A stretch of DNA of 64,000 bases from Smallanthus sonchifolius (GCA_023525975.1 CM042023.1:20261501-20325500), one strand, 5' to 3'. Counted from the first letter of the stretch, positions 44,350-57,109 are shown. Made by a program: numbers and translations. Notes: generated from the letters alone by a model not told the origin.

Positions 44350-46625
44350 GTTTAATAGGATTTTTCAAACGTGATTATCTCTTCCATTGATAGTTGTATA
44401 AATAATACAAAATATCCCATGTGTTGTACCTTTTCCCGTACAAAGTGAATGTCTAGTTCGATGTGTTTGGTTCGCTGATGCTGAACCAGGTTACCAGACA
44501 TATAGATGGTGCTCACATTATCACAATATACCATACCAAAAAGGTATGTGATGGGTGGTGATGAAGTTCCAAAAGGAGGTTACGAATCCAAAAGATTTCA
44601 GCAACGACATTAGCTACTCCTCGATATTCTGCTTCAACGCTGGATCTAGAAACATTAGTTTGGCGTTTGGATGACCACGAAACTAGATTGTCTCCCAAAT
44701 ATACCTCGTAGCCTGAGGTGGACCGTCGCGTATCCGGGCAACCGAACCAATCTACATCAGTGTAGGTGACGAGAGAAGGGCTCACTGATGACTTGTGCAT
44801 TTGAAGACCGAAGGATGTGGGGCCTTCGACATATTGAAGAACTTGTTTCAAGGCATTGAAGTGGGAAGTATGGGGCGCGTGCATGAACATGCAAATTTAC
44901 TGAAAACGTATGTAAGATCCGGTCTAGTGAATGTGAGATATTGAAGGGCCCGACGAGTTGACGGTATAACGTAGGATCATCAATTAGCTCGCCCTCGTAG
45001 GTGCTTAGTTTTCCATTGGTGTCAACCGGTGTGGTCACGAGTTTACAATTAGACATACCTGCCCGATCAAGTATTTCCTTTGCATATTTTTGTTGAGAAA
45101 GTAATAGACCATTAAGAGTGTGTTGAACCGAGACACCTAAAAAATAGATGAGCTTCCCGAGATGTTCCATAGAAAATTCATGACCTATTGGCGTCATGAA
45201 CTGCCAATGTAGAGAGTCAGAGGAGGTAATAAGTAAAATGCCATTCATGTAAAGGATAATGAATGCCATTTCATTTTCATTCTTGTAAGTGAATAATGAA
45301 TGATCACACTTGCTATGAGAAAACCCCCAACGTGTACACGTAATTAGTAAATCTTTGGTACCATGCCTGTTTGAGGCCATATAGTGATTTCTGTAGAAGA
45401 CAAACATAGTCGGGATGTTGAAGATCACGAAAGCCCATAGGTTGGTGCATGAAGAAAGTTTCAGATAAGTGACTATGAAGAAAAGCATTTTTTACATCCA
45501 GTTGGTGGATGGGCCAAAAGTAAGCAAGATCACACTTGCTATGAGAAAACCCCCAACGTGTACACGTAATTAGTAAATCTTTGGTACCATGCCTGTTTGA
45601 GGCGATATAGTGATTTCTGCAGAAGACGAACATAGTCGGGATGTTGAGGATCACGAAAGCCCATAGGTTGGTGCATGAAGACAGTTTCAGATAAGTGACT
45701 ATGAAGAAAAGCATTCTTTATATCCAGTTGGTGGATGGGCCAAGAGTAGGCAATAGCAATATTGAGAACTACCTAGATAGTTGAAGGTTTAACCACGGGG
45801 TTGAAGGTCTCGCCACAATCGATGCCGACATGCTGGACCTGTCATCACAAACAAGACAAGCCTTTTACCTCTCAAGTGACCCGTCAACATTAAGTTTATG
45901 ATTAAATATCCACATGCAATGTATGATATTCATATGAGGTTCCTAGGTACTAAAACCCAATTATGATTTTGAATAAATGCATTAAATTCGTCCGCCATGC
46001 CATGTTTCCACACTGGGTTAGAAAGGGCGTCGTATGGGTTTTTAGGGATGGATTCAGGTAAAGAAATGGTATTAAGGTTGAAGAGATTTTTGGGTTTGAA
46101 GATACCGGACATTGCACGCGTGTTCATGGTGCATGCATGGACGACTGTGGTGTTTAGAGATGGAGGTGGAAGACTGGTTTAGGTAGAAGACTGGTAGCCG
46201 TGGGTGGCTGTTGGGCCAAAAAGGAAGGCTGAGTTTGAGGTGTGGGCTGGGTCATGGGTTTTGGGCGAAATGACTGTGTGGAGAAAAGGTGGTGAAGTGA
46301 CATACGAGAGAGAAGGGGGAACGAGCGGAGTGGACGTTATCGGGGAGGCAGGAGAAGAGATGGTGGGAGCAGGTGTGTCAATGACAGTTTGCTAGGGTGA
46401 GGATCAGTTGTAAGAAAGTCGTATGTGGGAAGGGTCACGTGGAGTTTGGAAAAGGGAAAAATGGTTTCATTAAACATGGCATGACGACAGATGATTAGTT
46501 TGTTAGACGAAATATCAAAGCATTTGTACCCCGATGATCAGAGGGGTAGCCTAAAAAGACACAAGGAGAGAATCTATTTTCGAGTTTATGGACGGAGGAT
46601 GTGGGGGTGAGAGGAAAGCATAAGC
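44350..46625 (-). pseudogene. Ty1/copia polyprotein relic (integrase tail, RT, RNase H)
   Basis: Reading right to left on the minus strand: an integrase C-terminal block with GYKCFDISSNKLIICRHAMFNE (about 46560-46480); a low-complexity linker; SNPVWKHGMADEFNAFIQNHNWVLVPR (about 46010-45935); reverse transcriptase with QLDVKNAFLHS and SKCDHSLFTYKN, where the YxDD-like box reads LYMNGILL, catalytic aspartates lost, then YFLGVSVQHTLNGLLLSQQKYAKEIL; and RNase H DVDWFGCPDTRRSTSGYEVYLG, SSVEAEYRGVA, YCDNVSTIYMSGN, RTKHIELDIHFVREKV. Multiple shifts and a tandem duplication; dead. No LTRs found at either side. Confidence 0.9.
45302..45753 (-). repeat. 226-bp tandem duplication inside the copia relic
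   Basis: Two adjacent copies, 45302-45527 and 45528-45753, of the same RT segment, differing at about nine or ten positions by eye (~4%). Each contains ATGAGAAAACCCCCAACGTG and ends at GTTGGTGGATGGGCCAA. The duplication occurred after insertion or in a dead copy, since it would destroy the enzyme. Confidence 0.9.
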
Positions 46626-47766
46626 ATCCCGATGACCGTTGTTCGGGTCATGTAAAAACCTAACAAACCTAGATAGCTAGGGCAAGTAAGGTATCATATC
46701 CACGAGGAACATGTGGTCAGTGTAATAGGTTCTGTTTGACTATTCTATCCTAAACCTAATTAAATTACCTAAATTAACCTAAGAATGAAAATTGATTTTG
46801 ATTGATTGTTGTGAAATTGATTCAAGAACATAAACTCAATTAACTAAATAATTATTGAAAAACAGATCACTCCTAGGTTTCAGATTGTGAAGATGAATGG
46901 ATGAGCTAGTATGCAGCGATTGGAAATCACGTAGACATGATTCGTTATACTATTCAATTTTGACAAATAATTATAAGCCAAATTATTTGACTATTCTGAA
47001 TTATGATTAGAAAACCGAATAACTGACACAGTTGAATTCCCAACTAATTAACTACCAGTTCAAAAGACTAAACCCTGATTTAATTCAATGGTTCACGATT
47101 AATCAATACAAAGATTGGAAACCAAGTAACTGATGAAAACAAACCAAAACTTATAAAATCAAACCGTTTAGTCAAACCAAATAAACAAAATACATTAACT
47201 AACCAAACGATTGAGTCAAAATCTAATCCAAATTTAAGTATGAACCGTTTGAATACACTCTACTAACACAATCTTACACCCAGAGATAATCACAAGAATT
47301 TTACCCAAACATAATAAATAGAAAATCAAATGTTGTAACCATAAAATTATGACTAACTCAGTTTTGTTCTACAGTTTAATAAATAAAACCAGGGAAAATT
47401 ACTAAAATGGACATTTGACCAGTCAAACTTACCAAAATTGACAAACTTTTTCAGCCTACTAAGTTGTGGTCATTTAGACCATTAGTCGGCTGAAGCCGGC
47501 TAGTTCAGCCTGCTTGAAAATCCGTGCCCAACTTCCTTTTGTCATATTTTTAACCAACCAGAAAGTGACACGTGGAGGCTCTGAAACCCAAGCCGGCTGA
47601 AGCCCACTTTCAAGTAGGCTAAGCCGGCGTGTTTTTTTTTACTCGATTTTAGCCTGCTTAATGCCTTTCCTTAGCCAGCTATTTGCCTTTGCTTAGCCGG
47701 CTATTTGCCTTTGTTTAGCATGCTATTTTTCTTAAAATAAACACAACAATCATTTAAAAAGTAGTG
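46626..47766. other. Unassigned, probably transposon-derived spacer
   Basis: 46640-47350 has no ORF and reads like non-coding LTR-element sequence. 47440-47730 contains many AGCCGGCT words, a 12-bp palindrome AGCCGGCT/TAGCCGGCTA, and three copies of a ~24-bp unit CTTAGCCGGCTATTTGCCTTTG (47660-47730). Confidence 0.35.
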
Positions 47767-48351
47767 CTAAACGGGTTTCAAGTCTAAACGGGTCAAATAG
47801 TTCATTTTACATATATATGTCTACATACATACAAGTTTCGAATCTAAACGGGTCAAATGGTTCATTTTACATATATATGTCTACATACATAGAACTTTCA
47901 AGTCTAAACGGGTCAAATGATTCATTTTACATATATATGTCTACATACATACAAGTTTCAAGTCTAAACGGGTCAAATAGTTCATTTTACATATATATGT
48001 CTACATACATAGAACTTTCAAGTCTAAACGGGTCAAATGATTCATTTTACATATATATGTCTACATACATAGAACTTTCAAGTCTAAACGGGTCAAATGA
48101 TTCATTTTACATATATATGTCTACATACATACAAGTTTCAAGTCTAAACGGGTCAACTAGTTCATTTTACATATATATGTCTACATACATAGAACTTTCA
48201 AGTCTAAACGGGTCAAATGATTCATTTTACATATATATGTCTACATACATACAAGTTTCAAGTCTAAACGGGTCAAATAGTTCATTTTACATATATATGT
48301 CTACATATATAGAACTTTCAAGTCTAAAAGGGTCAAATGGTTCATTTTACC
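47767..48351 (+). repeat. 60-bp tandem repeat, about ten units
   Basis: Unit of exactly 60 bp containing GTCTAAACGGGTCAAAT and TTCATTTTACATATATATGT. Two variants can be told apart: type A (CATACAAGTTTC ... AAATAG) and type B (CATAGAACTTTC ... AAATGA). Order from 47821: A, B, A, B, B, A, B, A, B-like. As 60 is divisible by three and the unit has no stop in one frame, a 198-codon open frame (47817-48413) with a 20-residue repeat results. I treat this as a by-product. Confidence 0.95.
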
Positions 48352-49256
48352 TGTGTGTTTGGGAGTGTAGGCTGCACCTGCGACTGCTCAAAAGAATCCG
48401 ACGCTTGAGATGAGGAAGGTTTAAACCCAATCCGACGCTTACATCACCGCGTTGTGATGCTGACACATTCTAGTGTTGCTATATACAAGGTTTCTAGTGT
48501 TTAGGTATTTTTTATCAAGTAAATGCATTGGAGGTTTATATATATATATATTTTTTATCAAGTAAAACAGCACAATTTACGTAAATATGTTGGTTTCTTT
48601 AATTTGTGCTACTTTTAGTCAATTATTATGTGCCTAATTTGGTAGCATTTTTTAAAAATAAAAATTTAAAGCATCCATGCACCAACAAAACGGTTTAGTG
48701 TAGGCAACAAAAAGTTTATGTATCAAAATCTTGATTTGTGCTGGTTTGATATACTAGTTTTGTTGTGCTGTTTTCTTTGTGCTTGGTTAGCTAAGAAGAG
48801 CAAGTTACACCATTAACCGTGTTATTTTGGTGTTGTTTTATAGTAAAAAGCACTATTAATTGTTATGTTTGGTGTTGTTTTATGATAAAGCAGCACAGTT
48901 AATTATGTTGTTTTACCAGAAACCATCACATTTATGTAAAGTAGCACAATTTCATTAATTTTCAATTTTGTTTTTACAAAAAAATATAGCAATACTATAC
49001 TCGAATTAAAGGGAAAAAACGCTCGATTTTATGGTATATATATTTTTTTTAAAATAAGGTCGTATGAAAAAGTTATGTACGTTTAAAAAATGTGAAAGAA
49101 TTTGAAAAAAGTCAACAATTGTGGAATTTTCAAGAATGCCCCTCACCCCATTATTTTTCCTACACTTAAATCTCTACCCTTAATCATCTAATTGAATGGA
49201 TAAGATTGTTTTTTAGGCTTCTTAGCCAAATTGCACTTCTTAGGGGAATCATTCCC

Positions 49257-49323
<67 letters not shown>

Positions 49324-50198
49324 TATTATTTATTTTAATAAATAAAACAATTATTAAATTTATAAAACCTAATTAAACTATAAGAATTATCTTTTAGGGT
49401 TAAAAAGACTAAAATACCCTCATGTGCAATGCACATGAGGTGATTTAACAGAAAATTTTAACATCTGTTAGTGAAAAGAACGAAATTCGTAAGAATTTTA
49501 TGAAATAAAGGACATTGAGTGAAAGTAAAAAATTTAAAGGACCCAATCCATGATTTAGGTAAACACAAAGGAAAAAATTTGTAATTTAGTCTTGTATTTA
49601 TAATCAAAGATATATGAAATTCTAATATGTTTTGATAATTTTCCTATTTAAAAAAATCAGCCTAAACTTGAAGGTGTTTATGTATACTAAAATTTGTATA
49701 TCAGAAACATCCTAATGACATGTTTAAGCAGAATTACAAGAATACATGAAATTTATGAAATCCCACTTCATCATACAAGGTATTGTAAGGATGTTACTAA
49801 ATTCTTTTGTATTTAAAAGAGGAGTCACAAAGGTGGAAGTAAGAAAGGACTACATGATACCAATTAACCTAAAATTTTATGTGTTATATTTGTATGTGAC
49901 GTTCGAGTGATACTATATATTTTTGGACAATGGCACCTATAAGATAGTATCCATGATTGAGTCGTTACTCTCTCATGTGTTACAAACACGTTCATGTATT
50001 CAAACCTACCTCACTACATAGTTCATATATATTTTCTTTATCAGATTTGCTTTTATTTTTCTTAGAAAACATTTTGGCTTTTTTTGGTTTATTTTTTCTT
50101 CAAAACAAATATTTTCTCCAAATATTTCTCGCAAGTTTCTTCATCAAAAAACCTATGAAAATTAGATAAGAAAGAATTATATGATGGGGCATGAAGAT
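48352..50198. other. AT-rich spacer with short repeats
   Basis: 48540-48960 has recurring GTGTTGTTTTA and AAGCAGCACA/TAAAACAGCACAATT words on both strands, suggesting a decayed hairpin element. (TA)n fills 49259-49319. 49320-50198 has no gene; a 70-codon frame at 49957-50169 is Phe-rich and unconvincing. Confidence 0.45.
49259..49319 (+). repeat. (TA)n microsatellite, about 30 units
   Basis: Uninterrupted TA dinucleotides. Confidence 0.95.
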
Positions 50199-50432
50199 TT
50201 AAGAGACAGCAGAAGCAACAGAATGAGCCCAAAATCTTAGTAAACCCTTCACCTCCACATCATTTCTACAATCCATTATCATCAACGCTATGATTTCATC
50301 TCTTGGTTTCTTCATCCAGTAGTCCTTATGGGTGTCGGAAATTGAAACCGTAGGCGGATTGCGGATGAGAATCTGGTGTTTGTACCAGTATGAGTCCAAG
50401 AGCATGCAGATGTGTTCTTCACTTGCTGCCAT
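50199..50432 (-). CDS. Short DUF1685-like protein, 77 aa (hypothetical)
   Basis: Begins MAASEEHICMLLDSYWYKHQIL and ends VEVKGLLRFWAHSVASAVS before a stop. The first part resembles the short N-terminal block (xLLDSYWFxH) and the last part the C-terminal block (VKxxLRFWAxxVAxxV) of plant DUF1685 proteins, which are usually 150-200 aa; the central DELxGxxDLGF block is missing. No signal peptide or membrane helix. The frame is clean but unspliced, and no neighbour suggests a role. It may be a shortened family member, a decayed copy, or one exon of a longer gene. Assignment rests on motif memory and is tentative. Confidence 0.4.
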   Translation of the reverse strand: MAASEEHICMLLDSYWYKHQILIRNPPTVSISDTHKDYWMKKPRDEIIALMIMDCRNDVEVKGLLRFWAHSVASAVS

Positions 50433-51344
50433 TTTGATGGTGGAATGTGGTGTTTAGTGATCGATATTCAATTCTTCTTATTTATAAGTATCTTATTACA
50501 TCTTGGAAGTTTCATTTGGTTGGGAAACTTGAGAGAAATGGTTACATCTAGGAATTTTCATTTTTGTTTTTATAAGATGAAAATATGTTATAAAATATTA
50601 AAGGAAAGAAGGAAGAAAGTGGGATTCGACTGGCAAATTAAGATGTCAATTTGTCAACAAACAGTATCCTTAATCACATCATTTGTTTATTTAAAGCAAG
50701 TACTAATAAACAACTACTATTTAAATATTTATATTTGCCTTTGAGATAATGAAAATAAGAGAAGTCGATGGATGTATTATCAATGTATTTTTAAACTCTA
50801 GAATTCACGTCATGCCAAGCATTAAAGTGTATGTTATATATATAACATGGAAAATGATGTCTTGTTTAAAGTTATATGATTAATATACTTCAAGGTTCAT
50901 GTTACAAAATAAATTATATATATATACATCCGCATATGAAATTAGCGTGCTAATCGTACGTAGGAAGTCATCATAATGCAACAAGTGACCATGGGTCATG
51001 GGGTATAAGCATTCGCGTCATAATTACCACATTGTCAAGTAATTACCATCACATTAGGTTAACTATTTATATAACTAATAACGTTTGTGTATAATAATTA
51101 CGTGACCCATGTTTTAAAATTACGCAACCTATGTTTTATACGCGCAAGTATACATACAGGTAAGCAAGCAGAAATGTGGGGTTTGTATATATACTTGCAA
51201 TTTGAGCTGCCAGAGACGGCAAAGAAAGAAGGAAAGGAACTATATCGTGCGCATAAGTGATGGCTCACAACTGGAGTGTGGATGCAATTCAGCTTTGGAA
51301 GGAGTTGGGTCATGGGTAAATTTTATATAAGTGGTCTATTGTCA
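50433..51344. other. Spacer upstream of the DUF1685-like ORF
   Basis: Would contain the ORF's promoter; no box stands out. 50940-51340 looks unique. At 51259 a plus-strand ATG opens MAHNWSVDAIQLWKELGH and then meets GGTAAAT, a possible donor, just before repeat-like sequence begins at 51345; I cannot tell whether it is a real first exon. Confidence 0.35.
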
Positions 51345-52930
51345 CACCCTGAAATCCCGGCACATGACTTTATTGGAATTAAACAAAAAATCATAGTTCC
51401 AAATCAAACACACATCATAAGTCTTACTAAAAAACATTAAACTAATCAATTTTGTAAACGAAACATAAGTTAAAATGTTCATGAAACACATCATCTGCCA
51501 AGTCTTCATCAATGCTAAGCCGATTCGATGCTACTAGTTAAGCATGACCCTTCCCTTAAATTTGTTAGCCGAGGCCTCAAACATCCTTAAAATACACGCT
51601 TATACAAGTCCGCTTACTCTAATGAGTTATATGCTAACATCTCAAAACACATTTTATAATTCATGCCAAAACAAGTTTCCTACACTATCGTATTTACATG
51701 GCTCACCACAATAAACACATCACTTGGAATACCACATGTATCAAACAAGTAAGCATGCACATACATCAAACATACACATACATCAAACAAGTAATAGGCA
51801 TTATACACTTACAAAAACACACTTTATAACTAATCAAAATCATGCAAGTAATTATTCAACACTTGACTAATGCATGCTATTTATTTCAAAACATTTTAGA
51901 GAGTATTCCAACACAAAACACATATAAAAATGGACCATGGAAACTCATTTGGCCGCACTACACTATTAACAAAATTCACATTCGTTTCTTACTCATCAAA
52001 AGACAACACACCTATTATAACGTTTCACACCACGCAAATGTTCATTACACAATACTTGGATCATACGACTAGTTCCCACAATCTAATTCACTCAATTGTA
52101 ACTCGACATGTGCCCTCTACATAAGTCACATTAGCTCACTTCCTAAATCATTCGTTCCATTTAATTTTACAAAAATATTTTTATAAAACTCATAAAGTTT
52201 ATAACTTTATCAAACCAGTAAACTCGCACAATGTCGGGTCACCATCTCTATAACTTGGCGTTCCGTTCGATTCGACATTCTCACACGAACTTACTAAATC
52301 AGTTCCGATCGCACACTAGTGGTACACCTCGTCTTCGTTTTGCTTTGCTAAATCCGAACTATACTCGAACTGTGTACGAGCTCATAAACGCTGCTACACG
52401 TCACTCTCGGACCACCACTCGAGTCGTCAACCGTCGTTGACCACCATTACTATCGTCGCTGACCATGAGTTGGAATGCAGTCGCCATTGACTCCACAACC
52501 ACCTTCGTTGTCTTCGATGATGTCTCGTTGCCATCAACGGCCATAAATGATTGCTCGTCGTTGTCCCGCCATCATCGCAGCCGTATCCGCCTCGTCGCCG
52601 CCCTCCTTCCCTGCGATGATCGCTTATCATCAAACCATCATCGACTGTTTCTAGTCGATTGCCACCACCATTCTGGCTGATGCCTTTATGGCCGCACTAT
52701 TTCTTCTTGTGTTCAGTCGAACATACACGATCTCGATTCGAAACACGAACCTAAAACGAATCCCGATATCAAATGATTATACGAACGAAAACCAATACGA
52801 TTAAAGGTTTACCTGATCGATTCCTCTTGATCTTGGCTTTCCAATTCTGCTCTCCAAACTCCAGAGGAAATAAAATGTAATTTGAGAGGCTGATTAGGGT
52901 TTTGATCAGTTTAAACTTTCTCCCCAAGGT
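51345..52930. repeat. Possible solo LTR or LTR fragment of a gypsy element
   Basis: Starts TGTCACACCCTGAAATCCCGG, similar to the TGTCACAACCCCGGG edge of the gypsy LTR at 11926, and is 1.5 kb without a gene, as expected for a large LTR lying minus. I could not find a matching right end or a target duplication, so extent and identity are uncertain. Short His/Thr- or Arg-rich open frames within (51842-52124, 52231-52680) are not convincing genes. Confidence 0.4.
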
Positions 52931-53020
52931 TTGAAAAAAACTTACATTTTACACCCCCACAGTTATGTTCCACAAGTTTACCACTCATTTACAAAAGAAG
53001 CATATGTATGAGACATTGGG

Positions 53021-53022
<2 letters not shown>

Positions 53023-53075
<53 letters not shown>
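53023..53075 (+). repeat. (AAT)n microsatellite, about 17 units
   Basis: Uninterrupted trinucleotide run. A minus-strand poly-Leu open frame over it is an artefact. Confidence 0.95.
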
Positions 53076-53076
<1 letters not shown>

Positions 53077-53412
53077 TTTTACAAGAAAATAAATATAAAA
53101 ATTCTATTATTATTATTATTTTATGTTTTTCAATTATATAATTTGAATAGAACGATTTGATTTGATATGACATGAAATGTTATTACGTTACATTGCCTAT
53201 AATTAGTGTGTCATGGTCTTGTGAAGAATTGTGGAAAAAGATTTGGATTTTTAGAATGAAATGGTTAACCGCCAAGTGCCATTATATATTTTTTGATATG
53301 GTTAACATAACTGTAAATCTTTATAGTTCTAGTTGTGTTATGGGGCAAAATCATGAATATCCACTTAAAAAGATATGGACTCGAGTTGACATCAAAAGGC
53401 ATATATTACTAT

Positions 53413-54308
53413 TAGAGATGCATGAACCGGGTCATAACCCTAAACCGGTTCGGGTTCAATCAAGATGGGTCAAACCCGGTTTGATGGAGAAAACGGTTCG
53501 GTTCGGAACCGATTAAATGAAGTTGAGAACCCTACCTGGTTCTAACCCCAGTTTTGTAATAAAACATTTCTTTTAAAAAAATAATAAAAACTAAACAAAA
53601 AACATAAAATTCATAATTTCATTACAAACCTAACATAATTTTAGGAATTACAAAGTGAATACAATTTATTTATTGATTTTATCCGTTGTCGTTGTAGTAT
53701 TTGTTTAGTGTTCACCTTCGCCAGAACTATTGTTGCTAACGCGTACCAACTGTCCGGTTGCTACCTCTTCCGCAATATTTTCCTATATGATTTCTCAACG
53801 CCGAGTTCGAGTTCGAGTTCGGTTTGAACAACTTACCACAATTCTTGCATCGAGCTCTGTTTTGACCATTTGACATTTCATATAAATCGAATTTTGACCA
53901 ACACCTTCAGTTGCCATAGCGTTTTGTATTCGAGTGCGTTTTTTAGTGTTGTGATTAAACCAAGACATCCAATACCTATTTATATTAACATATTGGGTAA
54001 AAAAAATAAAAGTATAACGGCTAGAAAACGGTCATATGGCGTTATATAACTGCTAGTTTTTAAAATGGTCGTACTAGTTCCAAACCGGTTTCACAACCCG
54101 ACTGCTAGTTTTTTAAAATGGTCGTACTAGTTTCAAACCGGTTTCACAGGCCAGTTCGGGTCCAAACCAGTGTCTAGGTTGGAGAAGGTAAACCAGCTAC
54201 AAACCGCCGGTTCATAGCAGGTCGGGACCAGTTTGTGGGGCTACCGGTTTAGGTTTGACTCGGACAACGTGTTTAGATTCGACTCGCAAACCGGTTAATT
54301 TACCCTAG
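53413..54308 (-). mobile_element. hAT relic with BED zinc-finger fragment
   Basis: Left edge TAGAGATGCATGAACCGGG, right edge AATTTACCCTAG, loosely inverted. Both subterminal zones carry AAACCGGTT words like the relic at 33790-34925. In between, minus strand 53905-53800 encodes CWSKFDLYE, then NGQNRARCKNCGKLF, a BED zinc finger, after an ATG-proximal region near 53925. Nothing of the transposase core remains, so the copy is an internal-deletion derivative. Confidence 0.65.
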
Positions 54309-54788
54309 TTTGAAACCGCATTTCATATATCTTTTATGTGATGCTGCCAAAGAACATTTGCAACATGATATCTTTTCATTTATTACCTTTGCCGTAATTA
54401 TTTCTCATGATAATAAAACTTTAAACATATTAATTATTTGTAATGTTATAGTTTGCACAAGATATATCTTTTATTTGTCCGAATCAACAACCACCTTAAG
54501 ACCATTGTTAAAAGAACAAGTATGTAACAATGCAATACATTGTTGATTTCCTTTTTATGTTTTTTGATCCAACACTGTATATTAGTTATATTTTATTTTA
54601 TGTTAAACAAATCACTAAAAGTAGACCAACCCATTAATTAAAACTAACGATAAAAGACGGTATGATCGAATACAAAGAAGCAAAAATGAACAATACAACT
54701 AACCATGGCCTTCAAGTTTAACCCATCAAAATGCATCTTCATATAACAGTGACAAGTAAGAGCGTTTGTGATCATTTTTCTTCATGCT
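54309..54788. other. 3' flank of IMP3
   Basis: AT-rich; should include the IMP3 3' UTR (leftward of 54789). A 78-codon plus-strand frame at 54310-54546 has no family I recognise. Confidence 0.4.
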
Positions 54789-56371
54789 TCAAACCATTGC
54801 GTCATAATCGTCAAGCTTGTCATTATACACCATGACCTTTCTCTTAATCTTGGATGTATCAACCCATGTGATAAAATCTTCCATGTTTCTTGTTACTAGA
54901 AACGCGGGGTCAGTAATTGTATCTGGGCCCACACGGATATGTCCTTGTTCTATATATGTCACAGCTTCTTTTAAGTGTTCAGCAAACTTCAACCTCACCA
55001 ATACAGTTGCAAGCCTACGACTAATATAATGAAGATATCAATTCTCATGATCATGAATTAGTTTTCAGAAAGTGAGGCATGGAAACTAACTAGTAAAATA
55101 AAAACAGATTATATTTTCAAAAAACTGCAGCTTTCTTACCGACAAAAGGATGAAACCGACAAGCGATCACACAAAGCTAAGCTTTTTTGAGATGGTATCA
55201 CACCCATGTTGTACCTGCATTGACACAGGTTTAATGTACGCAATTGGAAAAATATTCTTCAAGGGTACCCAAATTGAAAAATACATGCCAATAATTTATA
55301 AAGTTGGTCTCTACAAACGTAAACTAGAGTATGCAGGCTGTCAAAGTATACTCTGTAGGTTGCCTATACACTATACAATATTAATAAAAAGTTCTTAAAA
55401 TTTGTATATTAATATATTATTAGATTATTGATTGTTTTATTGTTAGACTTTATATAATTTTTAAATTTTCTAAACTTAAAACATGTCTGAAACTCCTAAC
55501 AATGGTAACTTTATATTGTGCATCTAGCTTAAAAAAGCCCAGGCCCCAGGCTCACCCTTCGCACCTTGAGTACGCCTTGCGCCTTTGACAACATAAGTTA
55601 TATTGTATTATCTTAAGCTGCTACAATTGGCAAAAAGGGCAGGTCAAAGACTATGACATCAAGTTAATAAACCAAAGAACAATACCTAAGAATGCACATT
55701 GTTTTCTTCTAAAAACAATAACCGAGTCAAAAAGAAAAAGAAATTCACCATGTATATTAACTCATTCAACTTGTAACAGGTAATAAACTCACAGCTTTTC
55801 AAGGAGGGCATCTGTCCTCTCGATACGATAAGGGTCTCGAGGATCCATCTGCTTCAATATGTTCACTAGTTTCTGTGCCATTCTACACAAACTTGAGTAC
55901 CTAGTTTTTTCCACCAGTGATTCAAAACAACAGATTAGCATGAATTAACAGAATTGGTGAATTTAAAACTACAACGGAGTCTAATCACGCCATAAAACAG
56001 CCCATGTAATTTGTGCCTTGAACAATAAGAAGCAGATAACAAGTTGCTTAATGTTACCGGTAAAGTCATATGTAAAAATAAACAAAATTTACTAAAAATG
56101 AGGTTCAGAATCACTTTTTTGATGAACAATCAATCTAAATAGATGCACATCTAAACACTCAAATCGAAGTGACTAACCTAATTACAACACAGTGATTGAA
56201 AACTATAGAAATAGAATATAAAAGTTAGGGTTCTTACTTCTTGTAGTCGTCACGGCCGGTGACATGGTATCGATGCGTAACATGAGCTTCTCGGTGACCG
56301 CCTTCTCTCTTCCATTCCAAAAAATTGACCTTCTTCAGTAGCTTCTTCTCATGAAACTTGAGCTTCCTCAT
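54789..56371 (-). CDS. IMP3: U3 small nucleolar ribonucleoprotein IMP3, complete, 4 exons
   Basis: Exons (minus): 56371-56238, 55900-55793, 55214-55140, 55020-54789; 549 nt, 182 aa, with GT-AG junctions and phases consistent. The protein matches plant IMP3 throughout: MRKLKFHEKKLLKKVNFLEWKRE, HRYHVTGRDDYKKYS, LCRMAQKLVNILKQMDPRDPYRIE, LLEKLYNMGVIP, LSVSSFCRRRL, then the S4 RNA-binding domain LKFAEHLKEAVTYIEQGHIRVG and the conserved end DPAFLVTRNMEDFITWVDTSKIKRKV. IMP3 bridges U3 snoRNA to pre-rRNA in the small-subunit processome in the nucleolus, for 18S rRNA maturation. Start is the first ATG in frame and equals the family start. A broken partial duplicate lies near 61.0-61.4 kb. Confidence 0.97.
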
Positions 56372-57109
56372 CTTCTCTTCTTACACTGAATTCGATTGAA
56401 TTATGAAACAGAGCAGAGAAACGGATTAAAATATAACTTTCATCTCATACATCTATAACTTTTGATGCTTCTAATCTACTACACAATATTCTATAACATC
56501 GGCATAATCATAATGCACTAAGCATTTAGGCAACATATAATACCTAGAAATTGAATCCTAAATTGAAGTCTGAAGCATTTCTAGGGCTGGCAAAACGTGT
56601 TTAGTCGTGTTAACACAACTAAATATCAATCAATGAGCTTCGTTTTCTCATAAACATATTACATAATGAAAGGAAATCAAAATCAGAATCCATAAATTGA
56701 AATTGAAAATAGAAGCATGTCTATATACATAAGCAAATCGAAACCAGACATAATCGAAGTACCTGACTACGGCTGCGAATCTGCGATTGGCTGTGAATAT
56801 GCGACAGATTGCTACCGGAGATGAACTGATGAAGCAAATCGACGACGATTGATACTGGCGACAGACCAGAATGAGAGATGCCAGCTGCGGTCATGCGGCT
56901 AGGGTTTTTTTGTTGTATAAATATATTTAATTACTTTAAAAAATTATAAAATTACATAAATAAATGGGTTTAATCGTGTCATAGTTGGGTTAGGCGGGTT
57001 AACCAATTTTGAATCGTGTCATATTCGTGTCGACCCGTTTATAACGTATATCCATTTATTTTAAACTCAAACTCGTTTACCTTCGTGTCGTGTAAACAGG
57101 TATTGCTAC
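56372..57109. other. IMP3 5' flank with MITE-like fragments
   Basis: 56372-56900 is the likely promoter/5' UTR of IMP3. A GGGCTGGCAAAACGTGTTTAG phrase at 56583 and TCGTGTCATATTCGTGTCGACCCG with GTTTACCTTCGTGTCGTG at 57010-57095 are typical of plant hAT-type MITE termini; the pieces face each other but complete ends were not resolved. Confidence 0.4.

Noticed and set aside
47660..48351. CRISPR-like direct repeats
   Set aside because: Contiguous satellite without unique spacers in a plant genome.
47817..48413. 198-aa repeat protein on the plus strand
   Set aside because: A stop-free 60-bp satellite unit divisible by three gives this automatically; no start context or domain supports a gene.
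52231..52680. Arg/His/Thr-rich ORFs on both strands
   Set aside because: CG-rich patch within an LTR-like segment; open in several frames at once and without any family motif.
52985..53173. Poly-leucine ORF on minus
   Set aside because: Read-through of the (AAT)n microsatellite.
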